Origin: Daldinia sp. FL1419
Taxonomy: Eukaryota; Ascomycota; Sordariomycetes; Xylariales; Hypoxylaceae
Length of the DNA stretch: 64,000 nucleotides
Direction: 5' to 3'
Assembly (NCBI GenBank): GCA_025201765.1
Contig: MU623443.1
Coordinates: 1-64,000 of the forward strand
The position numbers and the translations under genes were made by a program. The notes below the pieces were generated by a model. The model was not told the DNA's origin. It was given only the letters and a program-made list of their open reading frames with translations, and searched no databases. Below are positions 23,901 to 36,409 of the stretch, piece by piece; the first letter of the stretch is position 1, and each line of letters starts with the position of its first letter.

Positions 23901-26781
23901 CCCTCAAAATACCAGCCTCTTCGCCAACGATGAGTTCTTCTTTACAGTAGTACCGTATTAACTTAGGCAAAACACTCGACTAGCACGCTGCTACTCCCCG
24001 GTCAACATAAAATCGAACGGCGATTCCCCAAGGATACGGGGACCGGATCTAGAAATTATCGTCATGACGCTAGTACGGACCAATTTACAAAAACTCCTGT
24101 TTTCGAATCCGAAGTGATCCGCCAAGACTGTGGCTTCTAGAACTCGTATCGAGATTTAAGTTAGTCATTGTTGTTGTTGTTGTTTTGGCCGGTACTTCTT
24201 ATGCCGTTATGCGCGTCTTGCACTGTTTGAGTCTGCTATTTTTAACCTGCTGCTACATGCATCCCTATAGGTACTGTAGGTATTTACATACATCATAGCC
24301 GCTTATGGCCCAGATCCTGATGCGTTTAACTACAAGTACAGCGCTATAGAGGCTAGAGATCAATACCAAAAAGAGAAGCAGTCGTGCAACCCACCCGCGT
24401 GACTATGCCAACTACAACTAGAGCTTCACTTTACTTTTTTTATATGAAAAGCGCGTCATAGTAGCACTGCCCCTTTTCTCTGTCGTGCCCCCATCGTTTC
24501 CATCTTATCTTTGTACTTCAACTAACTTGGGGGTACCGAGTAGAGAGTACGGACCTGTTTGTCTCCCCACTTCCAAGGTTATGGCTCGTCATCTGGCGCA
24601 ACACGGACTTTAAACTGTTGCCGGCATCGTACATACGGCAGCATCCCGTCTACCATTCACAACATGCCGGCGCAAGATCCTGCTCTGCGGGTTCCCGCAA
24701 ATATGAATCTACAATATAACAGCACAATACGATTCCGTCAGCATCAGCCCACCCCAAAGCATGTGCAAATATAAATATAAGCGTGTATAAGCGTAGCCCG
24801 GTTCCGTGGAACTAGCCCTAGGACTCGGTTGGATTCCCGATCGGAAAGGATTCAAGTATCATATTAGTCGTACCAAGTCGCGGAGAATTTTATAATTCGT
24901 TGTATACGCCGCTGCCACTCGCCCTCTTCGCCCCCCGAATGAATCTGGGGACGGAAAGTAAAATTAAGGTATTAGTAAATCTAACTAAGACTCAGAACTA
25001 TATCGTGGAATACGTCGGATCGATAGGAGAGGCCCAGTTGGTCATTATTAATATTGTTGTCTGACTTGGGGGGAACCATTCACCGGATAAGCTACCGCTC
25101 AAGACACGCGCACCTGAAGAAGCCCGGGTATTGGGTAGTAAGCAAGGAGGGGCTATGAAGGCCTCCAACCAACGAGCCAAAGACCCGACATCCAGGTTGA
25201 TTCTAATTGTGAGTGAGATTTCTCGCATGGCAGCCCTGAGAATTGCAAAACCCCCACCCCTCTAACCGGCTCGCCTTGCCTTGTCTTACCTCGTCCAGAG
25301 CGCCGGAATCCATTATCTCGCCACTGGCGTAGGCCTTATGTGGGAGAATATATACGAGCCACCGCCAACATACATAAACCATACAGCGTCGGTATACGAA
25401 TCCAATGCGGGAATGACGATGCGGCCTGGTCGCGCATATATCTACCTAGAAATATATGATCTGGTTTATATTTGCCTAGCCTAGTTTGGGTGCGTCGATT
25501 AGGTATCTAGAAGGGCGATAGGCAGACAAACGTAGTAAATTTCGATGAGCCGAAGGAGCGGAGAATGGTAGCAGCAGTAGGAATAGGGTCGCATTCCGTA
25601 ATGAGTTCCGCCACAGCCCAATATGCTGACGAACTAGAAAAGAGAGTAGCAAACTACCTAGGTACTGGATACCTCGACGTCGGGTATAGCTCCTATCGTA
25701 TCACATCTAGAGGAATCGAACGCCTGGTCCGACGCTCATCTCTCCAGACCGCATAGACTAGGGCCTTATCCCGTCAGTATACTCATTCGCTCCCTTTGAC
25801 CCCTTCGGCCCCCTTTTCGCCCAGGTTCATCATACAGAAATGCACTCACAGATACTCCACAGGCCACATATCGTGGCCTAGTTGCATCTATATCAGACAC
25901 GTACGTACATCTAACTACCGGATGATAAGGACAGCTGAAAAAAGCCATTGGGTACTACCTCCCCCGAGTCGGAATCCCACAGTGCCCCGTCCCATCCCGC
26001 CGTAGCATCGCATCGGAATTTAACACGTCCAATGGAACCCTCATCACGTAGATTAAAGCTTGTTATATGCACCTCCGCTGCACGCATATATCATACAGGA
26101 AGATAGAAAGACGTAGTATTCACATCGCCAAACGTGGAAGCCGCAAAAATACGACATACGAATGATCGTCATTCATCCGGCCCCAGCCAGCTCAGGCTCC
26201 TTTCAGCAGCCATATAGCAGCCGTCGTAGGACTTTCATTCGACAACAACTTCCTCACACACGTTATCTCCATTCCCTGTAGTGCAATCTCATTCGAGTAA
26301 TATTAGTCGAATACGAGAACTAACAGACTACTTGCTTGTTTGTTTGCTCATAAAAAATAGTTCATTTCGTTGCGTTTCGATGTCCTACATACGATCCCCA
26401 ATGCCCAGTCCAGCCTTCCGAGCGCCCTATTCGCCCGAGAAAGGCATAGCTATCCCTGGGTAATCATATCATACATTACATCGTAACCCGCCAGCCGTCC
26501 AGCCAGCTTTCTGCCTTACGCCATGCCAAGTTCCCCTTTCTCCATGATGGTATCTCGGTGAGGTGTTCTTTCCTCGATAACGCAATGCGATCCGCCGGCT
26601 CCAAGCGGCCCCCTGCATGTATAGAAACATGACATCGCGGCGGCCCCCAAACGCGGATCCTTCGATCGTCCGGCGAACTAGCTAATCACCCATCCAGACG
26701 TAGATTCTTCAACGCGACGGGCGAACCGTAGCCGCCGGGCTCCTCCAATTAATGCGCCTCGCATTTAGCACGTCAGGCAGT
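20957..26781. other. Gene-poor interval of about 5.8 kb
   Basis: The right end (26.5-26.8 kb) is the 3' flank of the glutamate dehydrogenase gene and the left end is the 5' flank of the GMC-hydrolase gene. Between them I see only short unconvincing reading frames (for example 22417-22644, 24559-24774, 25565-25756) with no recognisable motif. Simple features are a T run near 21467-21474, TAGG motifs near 22230 and 22325-22350, and a (TTG)n tract at about 24168-24186. Composition is normal, so this is not a continuation of the AT-rich block. Confidence 0.6.
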
Positions 26782-28388
26782 TCACCACCAGTCGCCCTGG
26801 TCGTGCATGGCGTGGACGACCTTGAGAAAACCAGCAATGTTACCTCCGGCAACCAGAGACGGCAGCTCGCCATCCTTGGCCTTGACGTATTTGTTGGCGT
26901 TTTCGATGCTCTGATCGAAGATGCCCTTCATGATCTGGGCTAGACGCTCGTCAACGTGCTCCTCAGTCCAGCTGAAGCGGCTGCTGTTCTGCGCCATCTC
27001 AAGACCGGAAACGGCAACACCACCCGCGTTGGATGCCTTACCGGGGGCGTACCAGACGGCATCGTTTCCCTTCTCCTTTCGAACGGCCTCGAACACATCG
27101 ATGGCGTCTTGTGTGCAGCCCATGTTGGAGCCTTCGGCGACGAACTGCGCGCCATTCTTGACTAGAGTCTCAGCTTCCTCCTTGTTGACCTCGTTCTGCG
27201 TGGCGCAGGGGAGCGCAATGTCCACCTTTCCAACGTGCACCCAGGGACGAGCACCCTCAATGTACTTGAACTGTGACTTGCCGCTAAATTCGGTGATGGG
27301 CTTTCGTTCGAGCTTGATAGCTGCAATTTCGTTCACGTGCTCAGGTGTGAAGTGTGCGTCACCCTCGGCAATCAGGGAGCCCTTTGAATCGGACAACGAC
27401 ACGACGGTAGCACCGAGCTCGATGCACTTCAGCGCAGCGTACTGGGCGACATTTCCGGACCCGGAGATGGCAACTCGCTTTCCCTTGAAGCTGCCCTTGC
27501 CGGCATACTTGAGCATGTGCTCAACGTAGTAGACGAGACCGTAGCCAGTAGCCTCTGTCCGAAATTGTTAGTCTGATTTGCTAACCTGAACATCTTGGCG
27601 ATAATATTGACACCTACCAGGTCGGATCAAGCTACCACCCCAAGAGAGGCCCTTGCCGGTGAGAACACCCTCCCACTTGTTCCTCTCCTTGCGGTATGTA
27701 CCGAACATGTAGCCAACCTCTCGACCGCCAACGCCAATATCGCCGGCGGGGACATCAGTCTCGGCACCGATGTGCTGGCAAAGCCGTCGCATGAAGGCTT
27801 CACAGAATCGTCGGATCTCGCTGTCACTCTTGCCCTTGGGGTCGAAGTCTGCACCTCCCTTTCCACCACCCATGCTCACTAGCAGATGATTATCAGCAAT
27901 GTTGATCAAATGCGGCCATCGCGAGCGCAAAACTTACATCCCGTCAAGGCATTCTTAAAGATCTGCTCGAAGCCGAGGAACTTCAGACTGTTGAATATAC
28001 AGGTTAATACGACTAAGTCGGTTATTGCTGTTTTAGGTAAGAGGTCTTCTCACATGGACAGGTTGACGGTAGGGTGGAATCGCAAGCCACCCTTGTACGG
28101 GCCAAGAGCGGAGTTGAACTGGACACGGTACCCGCGGTTCACCTGCAGGTTACCCTTGTCGTCTTCCCAGACGACTCGGAATTGGATAACACGCTCCGGA
28201 ATAGAGACGACCTTCAACGCGGTTCTATACTCGGGGTGCTCTTCGAACAAAGTGCTATCCTCGAGAGTGGCCACAAGCTCTGTCGCCCGGGTTAGTCCAG
28301 GTTGGCGATACCCACTTAGTCAAACTATATTGGATTATTTACCTCTGTAGGCCTGCTCGAATTCGGGCTCGGATGGAAGGTGAGACAT
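26782..28388 (-). CDS. gdhA: NADP-specific glutamate dehydrogenase
   Basis: Catalyses reductive amination of 2-oxoglutarate with ammonium and NADPH to glutamate, the main cytosolic ammonium-assimilation step in fungi. Five exons, 28388-28343, 28279-28054, 27987-27938, 27878-27618 and 27554-26782, join in frame to 451 residues, the usual fungal length. Splicing restores family motifs across every junction: HPTVNLSILKFLGFEQIFKN, ALTGLSMGGGKGGADFDPKG (with the catalytic Lys in GGGKGG) and LIRPEATGYG. The nucleotide-binding fold shows VAISGSGNVAQYAALK. The C terminus, VVHAMHDQGDWW, fits the fungal enzyme. Introns are 62-66 nt, plus a 58-nt third intron. Start: the ATG giving MSHLPSEPEFEQAYREL, as in orthologs. 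Flanked by gene-poor DNA on both sides, so no operon-like context. Confidence 0.97.
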
Positions 28389-29539
28389 GGTTACGGTGGT
28401 TAAGACTTTGAAGTCTGGGTATAAATTTTATAAGAGAGAAGGGAGGGGTATCAGAGGAACCTGGGTATCTTAAAACTTGTGTCTTGCACGATGCTAATGT
28501 GGAAAGGGAATAGGAATTTGCGCCTCCCGTGAACGAGTCGTCAGAAGTGCAAACTTTATTTTTCTACTTTTCAAGAGGCGAGAAAGAAACATCACAAGCG
28601 AGGGGAGGCAGAGGTATTATATGTACGTCCCCGGCCTCCCTCTCGAGCAAAACGAGCAAGGACAAGACCGAGAGAAACACCGTCATCGGTGGTCTTGTAG
28701 ACTAAGTGGTATAGTGGTGAGCATGCCGATCAAGGGCTCGACTACACGTTGCCATTGTGTAAAGGTGGCCCTTGATACCTGAGACACGGCCCAGGTAACC
28801 CAAGCCGTGACGCTCAATGACTACCAATGACTACAATCTTTCGCTAATGGGAGAAGGTAAGATTGTATGTAGCCTCACCTGGTCCGGGGAGAAAGGTGTG
28901 GGGGGGCCTAGGCCACAGCGAACGATTCCGGCTGATTTTTCATTTCTTTTTCATTTTTACCTTTGATATTATTTCTGGCCTTGCCCCTGTCCGGAACTTG
29001 AGGCAATTGTTGGCCCGTCGGATCGAAGAAGATCAAGGATATATGCCTCAATCTAGTTCACGCAGATCCATGTCCAAACCTAGAGAATTATACCAAACTT
29101 CTCTAAGTCAAGGGCGCTGTCGGCGGGAACCCAGGGACTTCTTTTTCTCTGTCTCGCTGAGATTCGCGGCTAGGTAACAGTATTTTCTAAAAGGAACTGG
29201 TTATCTTCACCAGAAATTGCTTAGGTTAAGCCTACATAATAATGACGGGACTATGGGCTATGGTCTTGGTCTCTCTCTTTTTTCCTCCCTCTCTCCTATA
29301 CCCGCACAACTTTTGGTTACTTGGCGCAAAAAAAAAAAAAAGGCAAGAAAAACCCACGGTAAAACCCCGTAGCACATGCTCTTGATGTCAAGATGCGCAT
29401 GCGAGCAGTAGAGCGGTGACGGAGTTCGTGGCGGCTACTACGAAGCCATGTGGTTCCTCTGTGGGGGAAATATGTGAACTAGGAGCTGAATCGTGAGCCT
29501 TCCAGAGAATCAGCCAACCAACGACTCTGGTTCCATCGC

Positions 29540-29572
29540 CCTACGGTAGGCTACGGTAGGCTACGGCAGGGT
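29540..29572. repeat. Short tandem repeat, unit about 10 bp
   Basis: Three near-identical copies of ctacggtagg stand in a row, the last one diverged to ctacggcagg. No function is evident. Confidence 0.6.
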
Positions 29573-30168
29573 AGGGATCAGACCCGGAGAAGCGAAAGAA
29601 AGCTTAAGCTTCGCCACAGATGTGCGGCATCTTATCAGAAGGAGGTGATTCGCCGGTTGAGTTTGCGACGACAACAATATTCACGTCAATCGAATCTCGC
29701 TGACGGCCCTAACGTTAGTAGATTTGTTCCACGCTTGGAATCTGTCGAATATGGAATCCCCCAGCCGCCGTTCGCGGAACGACCCTGCCAAGGGCTTGGG
29801 ACGACAAGGGGGAGAACATGTACGAGCAGGATCAGGACAGGGAATAGTTACCACGCTGCCCGTGTAGCAGAGCGGACCCTGCAAGACATTGCGTCTGGCG
29901 GGGATTTCGACCCAGTAGAATGTCTCGAATGGTTGCCAACGGGTCGCCAATGGCATATATATTGCGTAATAGCTACCAGAGTTGCTGCAGAGTCGCTGCC
30001 GACTAGTCTCGATGTGTTATTTGGCCGTCATGTTCCGCGACCGGAGCAACTCGGATCCAAAGGCTTGGCTTTTGGTTATGATGGCGGGATGGTAGATGAA
30101 TTTCCAATAGTTATCGAAGCATCGTTTACGAAAACTAACCGCGAGAGTAGCCCAAAACCTCATACGAC

Positions 30169-30275
30169 TTTTTTTTTTTTTTTTTTTTTTTTTTCCCTTT
30201 GGTATCCGACTTATACAACCAAAATTACGGATCTATCTGGATCCCCTAGCGGAAGAAAAAAAAAAAAAAAAAAAA
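30169..30275. repeat. Paired homopolymers: T26, 61-bp spacer, A20
   Basis: A run of 26 T (30169-30194) and a run of 20 A (30256-30275) lie 61 bp apart on the same strand and can pair as a hairpin. The run lengths may be unreliable in sequencing. Confidence 0.7.
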
Positions 30276-32238
30276 GGCCAAGGCGTTCGAATATCTGTTC
30301 GAGATGACCCTTAAAGAGAACCCCTCATTCTCGACGTCGGGATTTGTGCTAGTTTGATTTTTTTTTTGTAAGTCTTTCCAAGAACTGAAACGTTACTAGT
30401 CGTATAGACGTATAAACGTTACCGGCGTACGTATATCAAAAATACCCAAGACTGATATAAACCTCCACGGGAAGAACCTTGCCAGCTTTCTTTCTCCTCC
30501 TTACTTTCCTCTCTAACGTAGAAAGTAGCCCCCTGGGAAACTTGCCTATTCCGTGAAAACTCACTCGAGTTTGGGGGTGTCGGAGTCGTGCTGACGGTTT
30601 CTTACGGCATGAATCATCGAGGTTGCGTGCTCTTATAGCATACATGTGACAGCCCTTCGCGATCTTCGTAGAACGGGATGATGCACGTGTATATTTTTGG
30701 GAGAGATGTTTCAACAGCTCTGGCTTCCGATTTATAACGTTTGAGGGAATTCGAAATCGTCAGCGAATTACCACCGACGCTGCTGGAAATTGATATCTGG
30801 TGGCACGCGACCACCGCGAGAAACGTGGGATGACCGCAGAATAGGGAAATTCCTGTTCCGGCTATGTCAAATCCCCATAGGAGTCGAGTGCGAACAAGTG
30901 TTTTTGCTCGGGCAGTCCCTACGACGTGTATATGGCTTCCAGGTCGAGTAGCCGCGTCGCCATCCTTTGGCGGATTAGTCGTCCCGACTACTTTATAATA
31001 GCCAAGAACTTGCAATATCACGAGAATAGAACATGTCAAACGAGCGTGATATTTAATACAACCGAATAACTTGCAAAGCTCAAGGACTGCTCAATAACAG
31101 CTCGCTTCAAAATCACCTGTAGAAAAAAAAAGAGCGTCGTCCAAAACCAAAACCATCGCTGAAAGTAGAAACTCATTCGATCCCGCTACGCCCGATAATC
31201 CTGTCCCTTAATCCCCCAAAGCAGCCTCGCTTCCTCAAACACGACCCTATGCCCCTCGCTACCCGGCGCCATACCACTCGTCTAACAGATATACTAGGCT
31301 ATCTAGCTCATCTCGCGGGAGACGTGTTCGTATTGCCTAAGGCTCTCCGCGCTTCTTCGCAAGGGGGCGTTAGACAGAACAACCGACGGTGACATTAGGT
31401 AGGTGCATAGGTAAGTTCGTAGGAACGGGGGAGCCGAGCGCCCGACTTACATTGCGGAGATCTCTTTCGTGACGAGGCTTCGCCGCTTCATGCCGTCTCG
31501 CACTGGTGCGGGCGGGGGGCGGGATGCGGGGGACGGTCATCGCTATTATAAAACTTATCGCAATAATGACGAGGGAAAGCTACGTGGATAGGTGGATTTG
31601 TTAGGACCGGCGCGACGGGGGGGCGTAGTTGTTATTGTGCTACTTACCCCGGTGGTAAGCACCAGCGCCTTCTCCATGAACGATTCCATTGGGTCAGGTA
31701 GATGGGTGTGTAAATCTGTTGGTTATCTTTGCTTAATCGGGGGATATTCAAGATGTCCCAAAGGATACATTGACAGGTATAACTATCGTATGAATAGAAA
31801 GGGAACAAAGAAATCAAACCAAGATGGAAGAAATGCCAACTATGTAGGCCGGGTTTCCAAGCTTAACCTTTAAACTACCTACTTGTCTGATGCAGAAAGA
31901 ACGAGCTTCATTCAGGGGAAGCCGAATCCTGTCTGCTGGACATCGAGGTAAGGACGCAGTCGGATAACAAAGTGCTATTGCCACAAGCAGACATATATTG
32001 CATGATCACAGCACTCCTAAATGCTACCACTCTATTATAACCGTCGTGTTAATAGGAGGTAGGCATATAAGCATATGGTATCTTCTCTCAATGCTCGAGT
32101 CTGCGAGACACTATTACATATAACATCGCCGCCCGTAAATATAAAACCATCGATCCTGACTCCATACAACCGTACAGCCCTCGTAAAACCCAATTCCTCC
32201 CAGACCTTAAGATGCTTTTGATTCTAAAAACCTCGTCA

Positions 32239-35200
32239 TTACCATATGGCGGATTGGTCAAAGTCGAACCGCTTCAGCTCCTTGCTGGCATCCTCGACGT
32301 CCTTCTTCGCCTTCATGCGCATGTAGAAGATAGGACAGTCTTTACTACTGCAGATAACCTCGCAGTGCATACTGCCTTGGCATCGCTGGCATTGTGTCCA
32401 TAATCGTCCAAACCGGACTTCTAGATCAGACACTTTGTCCAGCGTCTTCTTGTAGAGCTCGCCCACACGCGGCGCGCAATTCGAACAGACGGCACCGTTG
32501 CTCTCTTCCTTGCTCGAGAGGGGCTTCTTGCAACCCATGCACGTCATGGTCTTCTTAGTAAATTTCATAAGACCGCCTACCGTCGGCGCCGCAACCGAGA
32601 TGGCACGGGTATGATCGCCGGTAAGGAGCGACTTTGATTTCGTCTCTCCTAGGATAGGATCGAAGATACGCCCTAGGGGCTTAGCTAATTGGTTGTCGAG
32701 GTAATATCTTGTGTCGATAGGAACGTTGTTCTCTAGCACGTAGATCGGGTCTTCCGACTTTTCAAAGTTCTTCGCTCCGCTTGCGCCTTTTACCATGACA
32801 TATGCTACTCGGTCACCTAGCGCTGGCGCGGAACCGGCATCTCGTTTCTTCATACGCGCAGCAAGTTCGACGTGGGCTTGCTTTGCATCGTAGCTTTCTT
32901 TGGTAAGTGCCTTCGTAATCACAAGCTTAGACATATCTATCTTGTTCTGTAGCAGATCCGCGATCGTATCTTTAACGTAGCTACGATGTCGGTTAGCATG
33001 GTAGTATTTAAGGGTAAAGGTAGTAAGGTAAACATACTCTTGAGCTCCCTGAACATCCCGGTCGATCAGGATCATCCTCAAAACCTTCTCAATGACGGTT
33101 TGTACTAGTAAACAATTGTCTCGCCTGACAGTCTCGATACCTTTGGTGTCCATCTTGTCAAACTTATCCGGCCTCGTCCAGAAAAGACCGGCATATCGCT
33201 TCTTGTTGATTAGCAGGTACGGAAAGTAAACCTTTTCGAACTCTAGCTTGATGGGCTTCACGAATTTCGATGACACATAATTCGCCGCCTCCTCGCCGAG
33301 CTTCATCGCTTCGGCTAGATCTTTCGTCCCGAATTTTACCATGACGGAATCCGTGTCACCATAGATGACTTGGGCGTCATGAGAATATCCGTTTGCGATA
33401 TTGTACTTCTTCTCTACCTCTGCCTTGGTTTTCTCGATCATCTGTCGACCAAAACTTGTGGTACTACTGGCAATCTCAAGACAAGGGAGTTTGCCGGTTG
33501 TGGCACCGGTAAGACCGTAAACACTGTTGGCGCTGACCTTCAAAGCAAGTTGGCGACCGTTCAAGACGGCCTTTTTGAAAGGGTCAGTCTCAACCGCCAA
33601 TTCTCTTTTGGCCTGTTTTCTGGCTGAGAGCAATTCCTCAAGAATTTGGGCAAGGAGACCCTTTCGCTGCTTAACGGTGACAAACATATCGCCATTGGGC
33701 GTAACGATATAGTCTTCGTCTTTCTTCAGGTTAAACTTTTCCACAGCCTTCTTGTTTACAAGAGTCGTGTAACAAAGGTTATGCGCTTGCATGATACTGG
33801 GATACAGGGATGCGAAATCGAGAGTTGCAATGGGTACGTCGTAGTAGCCTCGAGTGGGCTCAATAACCGTAGCACCTTCATACTGATCATCCGAGCTTTC
33901 CGACCGCAGATTCGGAATCACAAGCTTCTGCTCTAGAGCCTTTCGGAACAGTTGGCTCATGAACTTGACTTGTTGTCCACGCGAGAGCAGGAAATTAAAT
34001 GGAACACCCGTGACTCTGGCCATTTCTGTATAGTTCGCAAGACAGGACAATTTGTCCATTAATCTCTGAGGTAAGTAGGCGTCTTTCAAACAATAGAGTG
34101 CTAGACGACGCCTGGACTCCGGCGTACCATTGAATAATTCGGTAATCATTGTATAGTGAACGTCTTCCTTTTGTTCTCCGAGGAAGTGAGAACACACTGA
34201 ATTAAGAGTATAACTTCTGAGGTGATGATCTCGCTGGATTAGTTGCAAAAGGTCAAGTTGCAATCGACCATTCGTGTTCGTGGTCTTTGTATCTCGATTT
34301 CCCATTTGCTTGCTCGAGAAATTCGTCTTTTTGGAGAAGGTCTTTACACTGGGTAGACGAGTCCAATAATCGAAACCATTGACCTTTAGGTGCTCGGCAC
34401 GATCAAGTAAATACGGGAAATCGAAGTTGGCAATGTTGTAGCCGGTAATCAAATCGGGATCGACTTTGTCGAGGAACCGCTTCCAAGCGATAAGCATGTC
34501 TGATTCATTCGAGAAATCCAAAATCTCGGTTGCCACTATAGGACTCGTCTTCTCTAAGCAGAATACGTTCCGAACAAAGGGTTTGCTCTCTCCGTAACGA
34601 GTCACGACGTTCGCAATTTGGATTACGGGGTCTTGATTCGCCTCAGGGAAGATACCCTTTCGTCCGGCGCACTCGATATCGAAGGATAAGATTCGTAAGG
34701 GCGCCATCTTGGACCATTCTCCTTTCGGTTCATGGGAAATCAGGTCTCGGTAGCAAATCTCGGCTTCGATCTGGCAGCTCGATTGTCGTTGGTTCTCCGG
34801 TATTAAATGATATGACTTGGCGGGTGCTTCTACCCATGACATACCGGGAATCTATAGCAATCAGTATGCTTCCTTTGTACATTGTTATAAAAAATTCTTT
34901 TCTCGTACCTTGCAGTCAACCATGAATCGCAGAACGTATTGCAGATTATCAAATGTCATTATACCGCCCTCAATTCCCTTCCACATCCCCCTCCAATTTG
35001 CCTCATTCTTCTCGAAGGCCGAGCGCACTCTTGGGATATGCTTCGGATCCGTAACCGTGATCTTAATATAGGGGCTTTGTGTGTTGCCTTGGAAGCCATA
35101 TATATTCTCCCTTAGAACGACTTGGCAGGAGTATATAACGGGTTGGTGGTTGGCCAATTGAGTCTCGAGGTAGGCCTTGAACGGCTCGCAGTCTTGAGGT

Positions 35201-35664
35201 GTGAATGAGACAGGAGCAGCGACGTAGAGATAGTGCTTGAAGTCCGTGACGTGCATCATCACGGAGTGGCCATTCTCGGTCACACCGAATAGCTTGACCG
35301 TTGCCTTTCCGCCATGCAAAGTACCTTCTTCAGCTTCTATCTGTTGGAAGGTGAGGTTATCCCGAGCGGGATCAAAATTCACGACGGGAGGTCGTTCCCA
35401 GGCTTGGTCCTTCTCTGAATTGGTCTGCTTAAGCTCCGATATATCTTGGCTTAACTTTTCGAGAATTTCCGACTCGAATGTGCTCTTCGGTTGGGTAGAT
35501 GCTAACTTTGAGCCGGGAGCCTGTTGTGAGCTGTTAAGGCGCGACGCCGGGGAAGAGGTGAGTGGTTCGAGACGGGGTTTTTTCGCGTTAGGATTTGAAT
35601 GTAAATTCCGACGACTTGAAGCATCACCGAGAGTGCGCTTCTGAGGTAGGAATTTAGTAGCCAT
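32239..35664 (-). CDS. POL3: DNA polymerase delta catalytic subunit
   Basis: Replicative B-family polymerase for lagging-strand synthesis and repair, nuclear. Two exons, 35664-34909 and 34851-32239, are joined across a 57-nt intron to 1122 residues, close to the usual 1100. The N-terminal part holds RKR/KKP basic stretches (nuclear localisation likely). The 3'-5' exonuclease starts at LSFDIECAG (Asp310, Glu312). Polymerase motif A is LDFASLYPSIMQAHNLCY, motif B is around LKVSANSVYGLTGA, and motif C is YGDTDSVM (Asp751, Asp753). The C terminus has two four-Cys clusters, CMGCKKPL/CSNC (CysA, zinc, PCNA contact) and CQRCQGSMHCEVICSSKDC (CysB, iron-sulfur in the family). The start is the first in-frame ATG (MATKFLPQKR); upstream codons in frame lack ATG. 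Intact, with no oddities. Confidence 0.97.
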
Positions 35665-36409
35665 GACTGCGTCTTTCAAGGGCGGAGTCTATGGGAATTA
35701 GAAAAGAGTCAGTCAGAGCATCAGAACAACCAACTTGTCTGAAGTTCTGTTGGTGATGACGGAAGTATTATAATGACCTAGTAAAAGCAGGAGACGCCCA
35801 TTAATGGTTTAAAGTGGTTTTTGGAAAAAGCGCGTCGCGTGTTGAGTAGGTACCCAGTTTACAGGGCTCTCTAGCGGGGGCGACGCGTTAAAGAGTCACG
35901 TCACTTAGGTACTAACTCCGCTAATCATCAAGCATTTGATTGGCTAATTACGTACCTACAGTAGGTTCCTTAATGCATCGAGCTATTGCTTTGTAACCAA
36001 TGCATGCATCCGCGCAGCTTAGGTACGTACTATTATATTTTTAGCAGAATGGAAGTGCAGAGCACCTAATGTTTGTTTATCATTTAACCTAGCCGGTTAC
36101 TATATTGCCCCGTATGTGATTGCAATTATAAGCATTTACGTACGGCATTGGCTCGAGCAAGCGGAACTGGCATCATACGGAATTGCCATCCTTACTTTCC
36201 CCTGCGCTAGACATGCAGACATGCAGACATACTAGTCTTGAGAGATCAAAAGATTTACGAAGGAGATACCGATAAACGACCACAGGTCCATAAAGACCAG
36301 ATACACACGGTCAAGACGAGACATAACGTCGTATTAAGCCAACTGTAACTGTCTATATGACGGATCTCTAAAGTACATTTTCACGGAGAAAGATCGAAGT
36401 CGATGAGAT
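35665..36409. other. Intergenic region upstream of POL3
   Basis: This is the promoter side of the polymerase delta gene and the 3' flank of the Ste24 gene. No gene is seen. It includes acatgcagacatgcagacatac near 36210 and scattered gtacctac motifs near 35955. Confidence 0.55.

Larger units (their letters stand above)
28389..32238. other. Gene-poor interval of about 3.8 kb
   Basis: The left part is the promoter side of the glutamate dehydrogenase gene. I find no gene. It contains a tRNA A-box-like stretch at about 28703-28728 without a recognisable remainder, an A run near 29329-29341, a 10-bp tandem repeat (ctacggtagg, about 29540-29572) and a T26/A20 pair at 30169-30275. Open frames at 29645-30307 and 30614-31039 run through low-complexity DNA and show no domain. 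Confidence 0.6.

Noticed and set aside
26921..27529. 202-residue plus-strand frame
   Set aside because: Antisense shadow of the glutamate dehydrogenase last exon.
28695..28800. tRNA-like start (ggtatagtggtgagcatgcc)
   Set aside because: The A-box-like stretch is good, but I find no T-arm with a TTCGA loop, no matching acceptor stem and no T-run terminator at the right distance. At most a 5' half relic.
29645..30307. 220-residue frame spanning the T26 and A20 runs
   Set aside because: Poly-Phe and poly-Lys come from homopolymers; the rest has no motif and biased composition.
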